From contig NZ_SNWH01000011.1 in NCBI RefSeq assembly GCF_004361885.1, forward strand, positions 1 through 64,000: a stretch of DNA of 64,000 nt, written 5' to 3'. The position numbers and the translations under genes were made by a program. Source of the DNA: Halomonas ventosae (lineage in GTDB: Bacteria > Pseudomonadota > Gammaproteobacteria > Pseudomonadales > Halomonadaceae). Below are positions 15,932 through 24,696 of the stretch, in pieces; positions within the stretch are counted from its first letter, which is position 1, and every line of letters begins with the position of its first letter. The notes beneath the pieces were generated by a model that was not told the origin of the DNA, searched no databases, and saw nothing but the letters and a program-made list of their open reading frames with translations.

Positions 15932-16816
15932 TTGGGCCTTCTCGTCGCTGTCACCGCCCTCTGGGCGTTCTCGTTCTCGCTGATCGGTGTCTATCTGGCC
16001 GGCCAGGTAGATAGCTACTTTGCGGTGTTGATGCGCATCGGCCTGGCGACGCTGGTGTTCCTGCCTTTTCTGCGCCCCTCGCTATTGCCCGGTCGCCAGC
16101 GTCTTGCGCTGATGGGGCTGGGGGCGGTGCAGCTGGGTGCGATGTACATCTTCTTCTACCAGTCCTTCCTGCTGCTCTCGGTGCCGGAGGTACTGCTTTT
16201 CACCATCTTCACGCCGATTTACATCGCCCTGCTCGACGACGCCCTCTTCGGGCGCTTCACGCCTTTCTATCTGGTGACCGCGTCGCTGGCGGTACTGGGT
16301 GCAGCGGTGATTCGCTATCAGGGCCTCGACAGCGGTTTCTGGGTGGGCTTCATGGTGGTCCAGGGGGCCAATCTCTGCTTCGCCCTAGGGCAGGTGGGCT
16401 ATCGCCGCCTCTCGGCAAGCCTGCCCGAGGGCTTGCCGCGCCACAGCGTGTTCGGCTGGTTCTATCTCGGCGCCCTGGCGGTGGCCGTGCCCGCCTTCGC
16501 GCTGCTGGGCAGTGCGTCAGGCCTGCCCACCACCGGCGTCCAATGGGGCGTGCTGCTGTGGTTGGGGCTGGTGGCCTCGGGGCTGGGTTACTTCCTCTGG
16601 AACCTCGGCGCGACGCGGGTCGATGCCGGTGCCCTGGCGATCATGAACAATGTCCTGATCCCCGCCGGCCTGCTGGTCAACCTGGTGATCTGGAACCGCG
16701 ATGCCGACCTGGTGCGCCTGGGGTTGGGTGGCGCCATCATCGTCGGCTCGCTGGCACTCAACAAGTGGTGGCTGAAGCGCCGCCGTCTCGCGTCGGCCTT
16801 TCCCACCCCCGGATAG
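15932..16816 (+). CDS. EamA/DMT family inner-membrane transporter
   Basis: A 294-residue integral membrane protein with ten predicted helices arranged as two EamA repeats (first from LLVAVTALWAFSFSLIGVYLAG, second from FWVGFMVVQGANLCFALGQVGYRR). It ends with a basic cytoplasmic tail KWWLKRRRL. Members export or import amino acids and other metabolites; the substrate cannot be told from sequence. I chose TTG at 15932 because AGGAG lies 6 nt upstream and the first helix then starts at once. It is preceded by its own TATAAT box. Confidence 0.85.
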   Translation: MGLLVAVTALWAFSFSLIGVYLAGQVDSYFAVLMRIGLATLVFLPFLRPSLLPGRQRLALMGLGAVQLGAMYIFFYQSFLLLSVPEVLLFTIFTPIYIALLDDALFGRFTPFYLVTASLAVLGAAVIRYQGLDSGFWVGFMVVQGANLCFALGQVGYRRLSASLPEGLPRHSVFGWFYLGALAVAVPAFALLGSASGLPTTGVQWGVLLWLGLVASGLGYFLWNLGATRVDAGALAIMNNVLIPAGLLVNLVIWNRDADLVRLGLGGAIIVGSLALNKWWLKRRRLASAFPTPG

Positions 16817-16933
16817 CAGCCGTCATACGACAAGGCCGTGAACAAAAAGGTAACGCATCGCCCTCTGGTGATCAGGAGGATGGTGAGCCGTATCTGGCGC
16901 TGGCAGGTGGAGATTGGTTAGCGGGTCTTGATG

Positions 16934-18259
16934 TTACCGCGAAGAATGTAAGGTGTGGATTGAAGAGGACAGGCCCTTTACAAAGGCTTCGCCAGAGACC
17001 ATGGCGAAGGTTTCATGCGCCTTGATATGGGTCTGAAAGTAGTCGTGGTCCCCATAGTCCTTCCAGGAGACCTTATCCAGACCACTTGCATGCCGCTTTA
17101 GCCAGCGTTTTATGCGTTTTTCCAACCCCATACGGGCCCTGAGATCATGCATGGTATCCAGAGCCATCGCCTTTTCTTTTTGTGATTCTCTGTCCAGCAC
17201 TTCGCTATAAAAGCTCCATGGGCCCAGGCAGGACGTCGCTATTGACAGCGGCCATACGCCAGCAGCGGCATGCGCTGGTCCGCGCGGAAAGCCACGTATG
17301 CCACGCAGATGATTGGCATAGAGCAGTACTTGTTTGGGATAGTGGGCGGCTTGTTGGAGTGCAGATGCGATGGCTCTGGCTGCCGCGATATGGTCTTGGT
17401 GGGGATCTATCTCAGGGTGGGTGACGACGACTGTGGCGGGTTTCAGGTATAACAGGAGCTCGACCAGGTCCTGTAGCAAGAGTTCGCCGCGATTCTCCAG
17501 GGCGGCATCGGAGCTTAACCGGTGCATATTCCAGGTTCGGAATTCTCTTGGGGTGAGAGCAAAGTCCCCACGTGAGGGGATATGGGTGTCGGGTTCTTGC
17601 AGCAGTTCTGACAAAGTATCGTTGAAATAGCCCAGCATGATCAGCCGTTCGGCGGGCACGTTCGCCAGCAAGGGAGTGGTTACGCTGTTCCAGGCCCGAA
17701 TTCGTCCCTTGCGGAAGCTGGCGCTTCGGATATCGTCGTCCAAGCCGGGCAGATACTGGTGATCCAGTCGCTTCTGTCGCTCACCGGCGGTCAGGGTAAT
17801 AATCCAGACATTGTCATAATGGCGGCGATAGAACCCATAGGCAGCGAGCTCTGCATCATCGGGGTGAGGAGCAATGAGCATGATCGGCCTTTTATCCAGT
17901 GCCGGCTGGCGAAAGCCCAGCAACCTGACATGCGGGGCCAATCGGCAATGCCTAGTGGTAACGAATATCGCCTCACTTCCCGAGATACCCGTCAGGTTCA
18001 ATAGGCGTTTTCCCGATTGGCGGGGCTCCAGATACTGGGTAAACAGCTCCCTTCCACCCTGCCGAGTGGTCACAGCCGGAATGCTCCAGCGGCCTGTCGC
18101 TCGGTAGTCCACTTCGAGTAGCCAACTGTAGGTGGCCATCGAGGTGGAGGGGCTATTGTCCTCGTTGATGCAAAGACGGCCATCGGCCCCGAGATGGATC
18201 GGCAGTTCCAAATCCGGTTGCAGGGGAAGATGATGGTCGTGTCGCGAAATGTTCATCAT
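16934..18259 (-). CDS. PIG-L family N-acetylglucosaminyl deacetylase with unknown N-terminal region
   Basis: A 441-residue protein. Residues about 1-120 match nothing I know. From about 125 it is a PIG-L/LmbE-type zinc deacetylase: PHPDDAE at 131-137 gives the first metal ligands, and VVTHPEIDPHQDHIAA supplies the later histidines. Such enzymes remove N-acetyl groups from GlcNAc-containing glycans or lipids. The ATG at 18259 overlaps the upstream glycosyltransferase stop (ATGATGA), implying coupled translation and a shared role, probably lipopolysaccharide or surface glycan modification. The gene looks less GC-rich than its neighbours. Confidence 0.8.
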   Translation of the reverse strand: MMNISRHDHHLPLQPDLELPIHLGADGRLCINEDNSPSTSMATYSWLLEVDYRATGRWSIPAVTTRQGGRELFTQYLEPRQSGKRLLNLTGISGSEAIFVTTRHCRLAPHVRLLGFRQPALDKRPIMLIAPHPDDAELAAYGFYRRHYDNVWIITLTAGERQKRLDHQYLPGLDDDIRSASFRKGRIRAWNSVTTPLLANVPAERLIMLGYFNDTLSELLQEPDTHIPSRGDFALTPREFRTWNMHRLSSDAALENRGELLLQDLVELLLYLKPATVVVTHPEIDPHQDHIAAARAIASALQQAAHYPKQVLLYANHLRGIRGFPRGPAHAAAGVWPLSIATSCLGPWSFYSEVLDRESQKEKAMALDTMHDLRARMGLEKRIKRWLKRHASGLDKVSWKDYGDHDYFQTHIKAHETFAMVSGEAFVKGLSSSIHTLHSSR

Positions 18260-19473
18260 CTGCTTTGGGACGAGGGGATCAGGTCGATGAAGGCCTTGAC
18301 GATGTGCGGCGTCGAGAAGCGTTCTGCCCATTCTGGACGCACCGTCACAGGAGTGTCGACGGCTTCGCAGAGCTTGGCGGCCAGGCTATCAACATCCGGG
18401 GTGGCGAGCAGGCGACGTTGTTCGTCCACCAGAACCTCCTGGATGCCCCCCGGAGCAACAGTGGCCACGCACTGAGTGCCCAGAGCCAGTGCCTCGATCA
18501 AGACCAAGCCTAGACCTTCGAAGCGAGAACTCAGTACGAAAGCCTCGGCATCGGCCATCCAAGGGTATGGGTTCTCCAACTCACCGAGGAAGTGTACGGT
18601 ATTGTCGATTCCAAGTTGATCGGTGAGAGTTTGCAGAGCTCGCCGTTGAGAACCGTCGCCGATGATTACTAGGGGCAGTGATAGGCCCCATTGCCGCGCC
18701 TTTGCATAAGCGTGGAGCAAAAGTGTTTGGTTCTTGACAGGTACCAGCCGGCCGACATGTACGATGTAGGGCCCTTGAATCTCGGGCCTGCGTGGTTGCA
18801 TTGCCAGCTGCTTGAGACGCTGGAGGGGTATTGCGTTATGGATGACACGGCTATCGTCAACGTGGGCACCATTCTTTTGCAGGTAGCCGTGTAGTTCCAC
18901 CTGGACACCGTGGGAGACACAGAGGACTTTGTGCCGCTGGTAGAGGCATCGAGTGAGCCAACTGGCCAGTCGGCCGTGGAATCGTCCGGTTACCGCCTCG
19001 GCTATGCGCCAAGCACGTGGGTCGCGAAACTTCCATAGCAGCTCAAAGGCTCCCTGGCCACGGATCAGGATAAGGTCAAAATGGCCGTATTGAGCTTCGG
19101 ACTCGGTCACGAATGCCTCAAATGCCTGACTGCAGCGAAGGCCTTGCCAGACAAAGCCAGAGCCTGGCAGCAAAGGTTTCAGTATCAGGCGACTGAGAAC
19201 ATGCCAGCTCATTCCGATAACGCTCCGCCGTTGCTGCTTCTCGAGGTCACGGCAATGGACAGTGACGTCAGGGTCAGGCAGTCGCTCTGGCTGGCCCTTG
19301 AGCACCAGCACGTGAACCTCGTGCCCTTCAGCGGCCATGGCGTTGGCGAGGGTCAGTGTGCTCTGCTCTATTCCACCAGTGCCGAGACGCCGCAGGGTGA
19401 TGAGTATGCGTTGTGTGTGCTGGGTAGTGGTAGGCAACGTGAATCCAACCGAGTGCAGAGCATAGCCTTGCAA
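18256..19473 (-). CDS. Glycosyltransferase family 4 protein
   Basis: A 405-residue GT-B fold glycosyltransferase. The N-terminal acceptor domain starts ILITLRRLGTGGIEQSTLTLANAMAAEGHEV. The C-terminal donor domain has YIVHVGRLVPVKNQTLLLHAY and the GT4 E-x7-E type segment SSRFEGLGLVLIEALALG. It transfers a nucleotide-activated sugar, with retention, to an unidentified acceptor. It forms a two-gene unit with the PIG-L deacetylase. It diverges from nadK and looks less GC-rich than the flanking core genes, which suggests acquired surface-glycan genes. Confidence 0.85.
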   Translation of the reverse strand: MQGYALHSVGFTLPTTTQHTQRILITLRRLGTGGIEQSTLTLANAMAAEGHEVHVLVLKGQPERLPDPDVTVHCRDLEKQQRRSVIGMSWHVLSRLILKPLLPGSGFVWQGLRCSQAFEAFVTESEAQYGHFDLILIRGQGAFELLWKFRDPRAWRIAEAVTGRFHGRLASWLTRCLYQRHKVLCVSHGVQVELHGYLQKNGAHVDDSRVIHNAIPLQRLKQLAMQPRRPEIQGPYIVHVGRLVPVKNQTLLLHAYAKARQWGLSLPLVIIGDGSQRRALQTLTDQLGIDNTVHFLGELENPYPWMADAEAFVLSSRFEGLGLVLIEALALGTQCVATVAPGGIQEVLVDEQRRLLATPDVDSLAAKLCEAVDTPVTVRPEWAERFSTPHIVKAFIDLIPSSQSR

Positions 19474-19582
19474 AATGTATCATGGATCGCGACTGGTGTC
19501 GGTTTTCCCCACTACATAGGCGCGTTTGCCCGCTTTCTGGCCAGTCGCCATAATGGGCGGCCGCGAAGCCAGAGGCCTGCGC

Positions 19583-20464
19583 ATGCCAACCTTCAAGAAC
19601 ATCGGTCTGATCGGTCGCCTGGGCAGCGCCAAGGTGGTCGATACCCTCAAGCGTCTGATCCGCTTCCTCGACGCCGGTGGCTACCATGCCATCATCGAGG
19701 ACAGGACCGCCACGGTACTGCTCGACCATGGCCATCCCGAGGCCAGTCGACGCCTGCTCGGCGAGCTCTGCGACCTGGTGATCGTGGTCGGTGGCGATGG
19801 CAGCCTGCTCGGCGCCGCCCGTACCCTCTGCCACACCGGCACCCTGGTGTTGGGCGTCAATCGCGGGCGGCTGGGCTTTCTCACCGATATCTCGCCCGAC
19901 GAGATCGAGGCGCGCGTGGGTGAGGTGCTCGAGGGACGCTATGAGCTAGAGGAGCGCTTCCTGCTGGATGCCGAGCTCTACCGGGGCGATGTCCAGGTCG
20001 GCAATGGCGATGCCCTCAACGAGGTCGTGCTGCATCCCGGCAAGGCGGTGCGCATGATCGAATTCGAGTTGTTCATCGACGACCAGTTCGTCTACAGCCA
20101 GCGCAGCGACGGCCTGATCATCGCCACGCCCACCGGCTCCACGGCCTATGCACTCTCCGGTGGCGGGCCGATCATGCATCCCAAGCTCGAGGTGATCACC
20201 CTGGTACCGATGTTCCCGCATACCCTATCGAGCCGACCCATTGCCATCGATGCCGCCAGCAAGATCCGCATCCATATCGGCGAAACCAACCAGACCTATC
20301 CGCATATCAGCTGCGATGGCCAGACCCGTGCGGTGGCCAAGCCCGATGACGTGCTGGTGATCCGTCGCAAGCCTCGCCGAGTGCAACTGGTGCATCCGCT
20401 GGGCCACAACTTCTACGAGGTTCTGCGCAGCAAGCTGGGCTGGAGCAATCGGCTGGGAGACTGA
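19583..20464 (+). CDS. nadK: NAD(+) kinase
   Basis: NAD kinase of 293 residues, almost the E. coli length (292). It phosphorylates NAD to NADP in the cytoplasm. Diagnostic motifs are VVGGDGSLLGAAR (GGDG phosphate loop), LGVNRGRLGFLTD, NEVVLHP and SDGLIIATPTGSTAYALSGGGPIMHP. The ATG at 19583 gives the usual MPTFKNIGLIGR start; the frame is open further upstream. Its stop overlaps the next gene (TGATG). Confidence 0.97.
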   Translation: MPTFKNIGLIGRLGSAKVVDTLKRLIRFLDAGGYHAIIEDRTATVLLDHGHPEASRRLLGELCDLVIVVGGDGSLLGAARTLCHTGTLVLGVNRGRLGFLTDISPDEIEARVGEVLEGRYELEERFLLDAELYRGDVQVGNGDALNEVVLHPGKAVRMIEFELFIDDQFVYSQRSDGLIIATPTGSTAYALSGGGPIMHPKLEVITLVPMFPHTLSSRPIAIDAASKIRIHIGETNQTYPHISCDGQTRAVAKPDDVLVIRRKPRRVQLVHPLGHNFYEVLRSKLGWSNRLGD

Positions 20465-21483
20465 TGAAGGAGAGCGAGGTGCGCATGCAAGGTAGCCTCG
20501 AAGGCTACGACCTGATCGGCGACGTCCACGGTTGCGGTGCCACACTGGGTTCACTGCTCGAGCGTCTCGGCTACCATCAGCGTGGCGGCGTCTATCGTCA
20601 TCCCCGACGCAAGGTGATCTTCCTCGGCGACCTGATCGATCGGGGGCCGCGTATCCGCCTGGCGGTCAGCATCGCCCGGCGCATGGTGGAGGCGGGTGAG
20701 GCCCTCATCGTGATGGGCAACCACGAGGCCAATGCCCTGGCCTACTGCCATCGCGCTCCCGGCCAGCCGGGGCGCGAGTGGCTGCGTGAGCACACCCCGC
20801 GCCACAACCGCATCATCAAGGAGACCCTGGAACAGTACCGCGACCATCCCCAGGAGTGGGAGGAGGCGCTTGCCTGGTTTCTGGAGATCCCGCTGTGCCT
20901 GGAGCTCGATGGCCTGCGAGTGGTGCATGCCTGCTGGGACCCGCCGCTGGTGGACGCGCTGCGCCGGGAGTATCCCGACGCGCGCATCGATGCGGACTTC
21001 CTGGCCGCGTCGGTGGTGCCGGGGAGCCAGGCGTCGCGTATCCTCGACCGACTGACCCGCGGCATTCATCTGCCGCTGCCGGAGGGCGTGGTGATCCAGT
21101 CGGGCGACGGCTTCACTCGGCGCAGCTTCCGGGCTCACTTCTGGGCTCGGGAGCCACAGACCTGGGGCGATGTCATCTTCCAGCCGGACAACCTGCCGGG
21201 CGACCTGGAAGCCCACGAGCTAACCGCAGAGCAGCGCTCCCGGCTGTGCTACTACGGACCCGAGCAGCCGCCGCTGTTCATCGGCCACTATTGGTGCGAG
21301 GGCATCCCGGCCCTGCCCACCAGCAACATCGCGTGTCTGGATTACAGTGCGGTCAAGTTCGGCCGCCTGGTGGCCTACCGCTGGAGCGGCGAACAGCGGC
21401 TGGATGCCGATCACTTCGTGTGGGAGCGGGTGCCGCGTGAGGAACAGGCTCGGCCTCGGCCCTGGGAGATCGATTTTGATTGA
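20464..21483 (+). CDS. Metallophosphoesterase (calcineurin-like, ApaH/PrpE type)
   Basis: A 339-residue calcineurin-like phosphoesterase. Metal-binding motifs appear in order: GDVHG (about residue 19), FLGDLIDRGPRIRL (about 52), VMGNHEANALAY (about 82) and the later IGHYW. The arrangement recalls ApaH/PrpE enzymes that hydrolyse diadenosine polyphosphates, but the 339-residue length and the central insert differ. The substrate is unknown. ATG 20464 overlaps the nadK stop and has GGGAG nearby; an ATG at 20485 is an alternative start. Co-transcription with nadK is likely. Confidence 0.85.
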   Translation: MKESEVRMQGSLEGYDLIGDVHGCGATLGSLLERLGYHQRGGVYRHPRRKVIFLGDLIDRGPRIRLAVSIARRMVEAGEALIVMGNHEANALAYCHRAPGQPGREWLREHTPRHNRIIKETLEQYRDHPQEWEEALAWFLEIPLCLELDGLRVVHACWDPPLVDALRREYPDARIDADFLAASVVPGSQASRILDRLTRGIHLPLPEGVVIQSGDGFTRRSFRAHFWAREPQTWGDVIFQPDNLPGDLEAHELTAEQRSRLCYYGPEQPPLFIGHYWCEGIPALPTSNIACLDYSAVKFGRLVAYRWSGEQRLDADHFVWERVPREEQARPRPWEIDFD

Positions 21484-21577
21484 CACAATTTGTTACGAAA
21501 AAACCGCGTGCCATGAGTGAACTCATGCCCCTCTACGCCATCAGAGTAAGTGTTCCCTTGAATGATCCCTTGCTCTT

Positions 21578-21609
21578 GTCCGGCGGCCCCCTCCGCCGGA
21601 CTTTTTCTT
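21578..21609 (+). terminator. Intrinsic terminator after the metallophosphoesterase gene
   Basis: A perfect 9-bp stem GTCCGGCGG/CCGCCGGAC (21578-21586, 21593-21601) with a 6-nt loop and TTTTTCTTT. It ends the nadK unit. Confidence 0.85.
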
Positions 21610-21661
21610 TGCGTGGCCTGCGCGCACCGTCATGCCGGGCTCGTCACTTGCTGGAGAGGCC

Positions 21662-22513
21662 ATGTACCGGGTGATCCTGCTGCCCCACGATATCGACACC
21701 CGTGAGCTGCGGCGTGCCCTCTGGGCCCATCGCATCGGACACCGGATCACCGAAGAGAGCGAGGGGCAGGTGTTGTGGCTGGTCGATCCCGAGCAGCACG
21801 AGGCGATGCTCAGGCTGCTCGAGCGCTGGCGCCAGGATGAGCCGCTGATGCTCGAGCGAGGAGCGGCAGCGAGGCCTCCAACCGGCGAGTGGCTCGGCCC
21901 TTTTCGCCAGGTGCCGGTGACCTCGCTGGCGCTGGGTCTGTGCCTGTTGGTCTTTGCTGTCATGGGCGTGCTGGGTGATCGCGTGATCGCGGCGCTGACT
22001 ATCGTGCCGTTGGTCGTGGTCAATGGCGGCCTGGCCTTCGGCAACCTCGGCGATGCGCTCGCCTCGGGCCAGGTATGGCGGCTGCTGTCTCCGGCTTTCC
22101 TGCACTTCGGCTGGATGCACCTGATCTTCAACATGCTGTGGCTCTGGTACTTCGGCCGCCAGGTGGAGGCGCTGCAGGGCAGCGCCCGGATGCTGGCGCT
22201 GCTGCTGGTCGCCGGCATCGGCGCCAACCTGGCTCAATACGCCACCGGCAGCGTGCTGTTCGGCGGCATGTCCGGCGTCGACTTCGCGCTGCTGGCCTAT
22301 GTCTGGCTGATGTCACGCCGCGCGCCGCGTAGCGGGTTCTTCGTGCCCCAGATGCTGGTGGTCTTCATGCTCGGCTGGCTGGTCTTCGCGATGACCGACA
22401 TGGCCGCCCTGGTGGGATTTGGCAACGTGGCCAACGAGGCGCACCTGGGCGGGCTGGTCGTGGGGCTGGTGCTGGGCTGGTATGATGCCGGGCGTGCCCG
22501 CCGTCAAACCTGA
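21662..22513 (+). CDS. GlpG-like rhomboid family intramembrane serine protease
   Basis: A 283-residue polytopic protein with a soluble N-terminal domain (residues 1-85) and a six-helix rhomboid core, the GlpG layout. The catalytic serine is Ser204 in GMSGVDFALL and the catalytic histidine His261 in NEAHLGGLVVG. The HxxxN oxyanion region is LHFGWMHLIFNMLWLWYFG. It cleaves membrane proteins within the bilayer. The ATG at 21662 follows GGAGAGG. It is followed by yeaC after 10 bp, probably in one transcript. Confidence 0.9.
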   Translation: MYRVILLPHDIDTRELRRALWAHRIGHRITEESEGQVLWLVDPEQHEAMLRLLERWRQDEPLMLERGAAARPPTGEWLGPFRQVPVTSLALGLCLLVFAVMGVLGDRVIAALTIVPLVVVNGGLAFGNLGDALASGQVWRLLSPAFLHFGWMHLIFNMLWLWYFGRQVEALQGSARMLALLLVAGIGANLAQYATGSVLFGGMSGVDFALLAYVWLMSRRAPRSGFFVPQMLVVFMLGWLVFAMTDMAALVGFGNVANEAHLGGLVVGLVLGWYDAGRARRQT

Positions 22514-22523
22514 GAGACCCTTC

Positions 22524-22799
22524 ATGAGCGAGATGTCCTTCGATCGCATGATCCAGCAGATGACTCCCTCCATCTACGAGAGCCTCAAGCGCGCCGTGTC
22601 ACTGCGCAAGTGGCCGGATGGCCGGATGCTGACGGCCGAGCAAACCGAGCTGTGCCTCGAGGCGGTGATGCGCTACGAGGTGGAGAACCAGGTGCCCGAG
22701 GCGCAGCGGGTCGGCTACCTGCAGCGACGCACCTGTGGCAGCGCCAACGACGTGCCTCCTGAACGGGCCGGCCTGGCCCGGGATGCCAGCCGTGACTGA
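22524..22799 (+). CDS. YeaC family protein (DUF1315)
   Basis: A 91-residue protein beginning MSFDRMIQQMTPSIYESLKRAVSLRKWPDGR and continuing RMLTAEQTELCLEAVMRYE, which matches the small YeaC/DUF1315 family of unknown function. It has no membrane segment or catalytic motif. It starts 10 bp after the rhomboid gene and overlaps the start of the DUF2797 gene, as part of a rhomboid-yeaC-DUF2797 run. Confidence 0.85.
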   Translation: MSEMSFDRMIQQMTPSIYESLKRAVSLRKWPDGRMLTAEQTELCLEAVMRYEVENQVPEAQRVGYLQRRTCGSANDVPPERAGLARDASRD

Positions 22800-23634
22800 G
22801 TCGATCGAGGCTGCCACGGCGCTGCAGGTCTGCCTGAGCAAAATGGCCATCGCCCCGGGCTCGCCGGCCCGTTACCTGTTGCGGGCCGGCGAGGCCCGGC
22901 TCGACCTCAACGCCTGTCTCGGCAAGCCCTTGCGCCTGGCGTGGACCGGCGCCATCACCTGCACCCACTGCGGGCGGGCCACCCGCAAGAGCTTCGCCCA
23001 GGGCCACTGCTACCCGTGCTTCAAGCGGCTCGCCCAATGCGATACCTGCATCATGAAGCCGGAGCTCTGCCACTTCTTCGAAGGCACCTGCCGCGAGCCC
23101 GAGTGGGCCGAGCGCCACTGCTTCCAGCCCCACGTGGTCTACCTGGCCAATACCTCGGGTCTCAAGGTGGGGATCACTCGCGCAAGTCAGATGCCGACCC
23201 GCTGGCTCGACCAGGGGGCGCTGCAGGCCCTGCCGATCCTCGAGGTGGGCACCCGCCAGCAGTCGGGCTTCGTCGAGGTGCTGTTCAAGGAGCAGGTCTC
23301 GGATCGCACCAACTGGCGTGCCATGCTCAAGGGACGCACCGAGCGGCTTGACCTGGTGGCCGAGCGGGACCGCCTGCTGGCGCGGCTGGAGGCTGGCCTG
23401 GCCAACCTGCGCGAGCGTTTTGGCGCAGATGCCATCCGCCTGCTCGATGAGGCGCCGCTGAGCTTCGACTATCCGGTGCTGGCGTTTCCCACCAAGGTGG
23501 TCTCCCACAATCTCGACAAGCATCCCGTGGTGGCCGGCACCCTGCTGGGCATCAAGGGCCAGTACCTGATCCTCGATAGTGGCGTGATCAACCTGCGCAA
23601 GTTTACCGGGTACGAGGTCAAGGTCGCCGCTTGA
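22783..23634 (+). CDS. DUF2797 domain protein with zinc-binding cysteine cluster
   Basis: A protein of about 283 residues of the DUF2797 family. The N-terminal part has a cysteine-rich zinc-ribbon-like block: ITCTHCGRATRKSFAQGHCYPCF, CDTCIMKPELCHF and the cysteine of GTCREPEW. The second half (VVYLANTSGLKVGITRASQMPTRW) resembles a GIY-YIG-like strand pattern, but I would not claim nuclease activity. The start is uncertain: ATG 22783 overlaps yeaC, and a GTG at 22792 has GGGAT at a better spacing. Function unknown. Confidence 0.8.
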   Translation: MPAVTESIEAATALQVCLSKMAIAPGSPARYLLRAGEARLDLNACLGKPLRLAWTGAITCTHCGRATRKSFAQGHCYPCFKRLAQCDTCIMKPELCHFFEGTCREPEWAERHCFQPHVVYLANTSGLKVGITRASQMPTRWLDQGALQALPILEVGTRQQSGFVEVLFKEQVSDRTNWRAMLKGRTERLDLVAERDRLLARLEAGLANLRERFGADAIRLLDEAPLSFDYPVLAFPTKVVSHNLDKHPVVAGTLLGIKGQYLILDSGVINLRKFTGYEVKVAA

Positions 23635-23687
23635 TTCCTGAGCTATCCTGCGAGCAGCGCAAGTGCCCCACCGCCGGAGGAGAACCG

Positions 23688-24686
23688 ATGAGCGAGTCGA
23701 TGTGCGCCATGCGCCTGCACGCCCCGGGCAGGCCACTCGAGCTAGAGCAAGTCCCGCGCCCCGCGCCCGGTCCCGGTGAGGTCGAGGTGCGCGTGCTGGC
23801 CTGCGGGGTCTGCCGCACCGATCTTCACGTGCTCGATGGCGAGCTCAGCGAGCCCCGCCTGCCGCTGATCCCCGGCCACGAGATCGTCGGCGAGGTGTCG
23901 GCGCTGGGTGAGGGCGTTTCCGACCTGGCGACAGGGCAGCGGGTCGGCGTGCCCTGGCTGGGCTGGACCTGCGGCGAGTGCGAGCCCTGTCGGGCCGGCC
24001 GCGAGAACCTCTGCGAGCGGGCCGAGTTCACCGGCTACACCCGCGACGGTGGCTACGCGGAGTACTGCGTGGCCGACGCCCGCTACTGCTTTCCCCTGCC
24101 GGCGGAGGATGCCCAGGCTGCTGCCCCTTTGCTGTGCGCCGGCCTGATCGGTTATCGCACCTGGCGGCTGGCCGGCGGCGAGACGAGCCGGCGGCTCGGC
24201 CTCTACGGCTTCGGTGCCGCGGCGCATATCCTGGCTCAGCTGGCCGTTGCCCGTGGGCAGGAAATTTATGCCTTCACCCGCCCCGGTGATACTCAGGCGC
24301 AGGACTTCGCCCGTCGCCTGGGTGCCGTCTGGGCCGGCGGCAGCGACCAGGCCCCGCCCGAGCCGCTGGACGCCGCGCTGCTCTTCGCTCCGGTGGGCGC
24401 GCTTATTCCCGCGGCGCTCTCCCACGTGCGCCCCGGCGGCGCGGTGGTCTCCGGGGGCATCCACATGTCTGATATTCCCTCCTTTCCCTACCGCCTGCTC
24501 TGGGAGGAGCGCTCGGTGAAATCGGTCGCCAACCTCACCCGTCGTGATGGCGAGGAGTTCCTGGCGCTCGCCCCCAAGGTGCCGATTCGCACCGAGACCC
24601 ACGCCTATCCGCTGGAAGAGGCCAATCAAGCGCTCGAGGCGCTGCGAGAGGGGCGATTCTCTGGCGCGGCAGTGTTGATCCCCTGA
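23688..24686 (+). CDS. Zinc-dependent alcohol dehydrogenase family protein
   Basis: A medium-chain dehydrogenase of 332 residues. The catalytic zinc site includes CGVCRTDLH and GHEIVGEV. The structural zinc Cys4 loop is present as CGECEPCRAGRENLC. The Rossmann segment is short and atypical (GLYGFGAAAHILAQLAVARG), as in the AdhA-like subgroup. It likely oxidises a primary alcohol or reduces an aldehyde with NAD(P)H. GGAGGAG before the ATG is a strong ribosome site. It faces the radical SAM gene convergently with only 10 bp between stops. Confidence 0.88.
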   Translation: MSESMCAMRLHAPGRPLELEQVPRPAPGPGEVEVRVLACGVCRTDLHVLDGELSEPRLPLIPGHEIVGEVSALGEGVSDLATGQRVGVPWLGWTCGECEPCRAGRENLCERAEFTGYTRDGGYAEYCVADARYCFPLPAEDAQAAAPLLCAGLIGYRTWRLAGGETSRRLGLYGFGAAAHILAQLAVARGQEIYAFTRPGDTQAQDFARRLGAVWAGGSDQAPPEPLDAALLFAPVGALIPAALSHVRPGGAVVSGGIHMSDIPSFPYRLLWEERSVKSVANLTRRDGEEFLALAPKVPIRTETHAYPLEEANQALEALREGRFSGAAVLIP

Positions 24687-24696
24687 GCTTCAAGGA

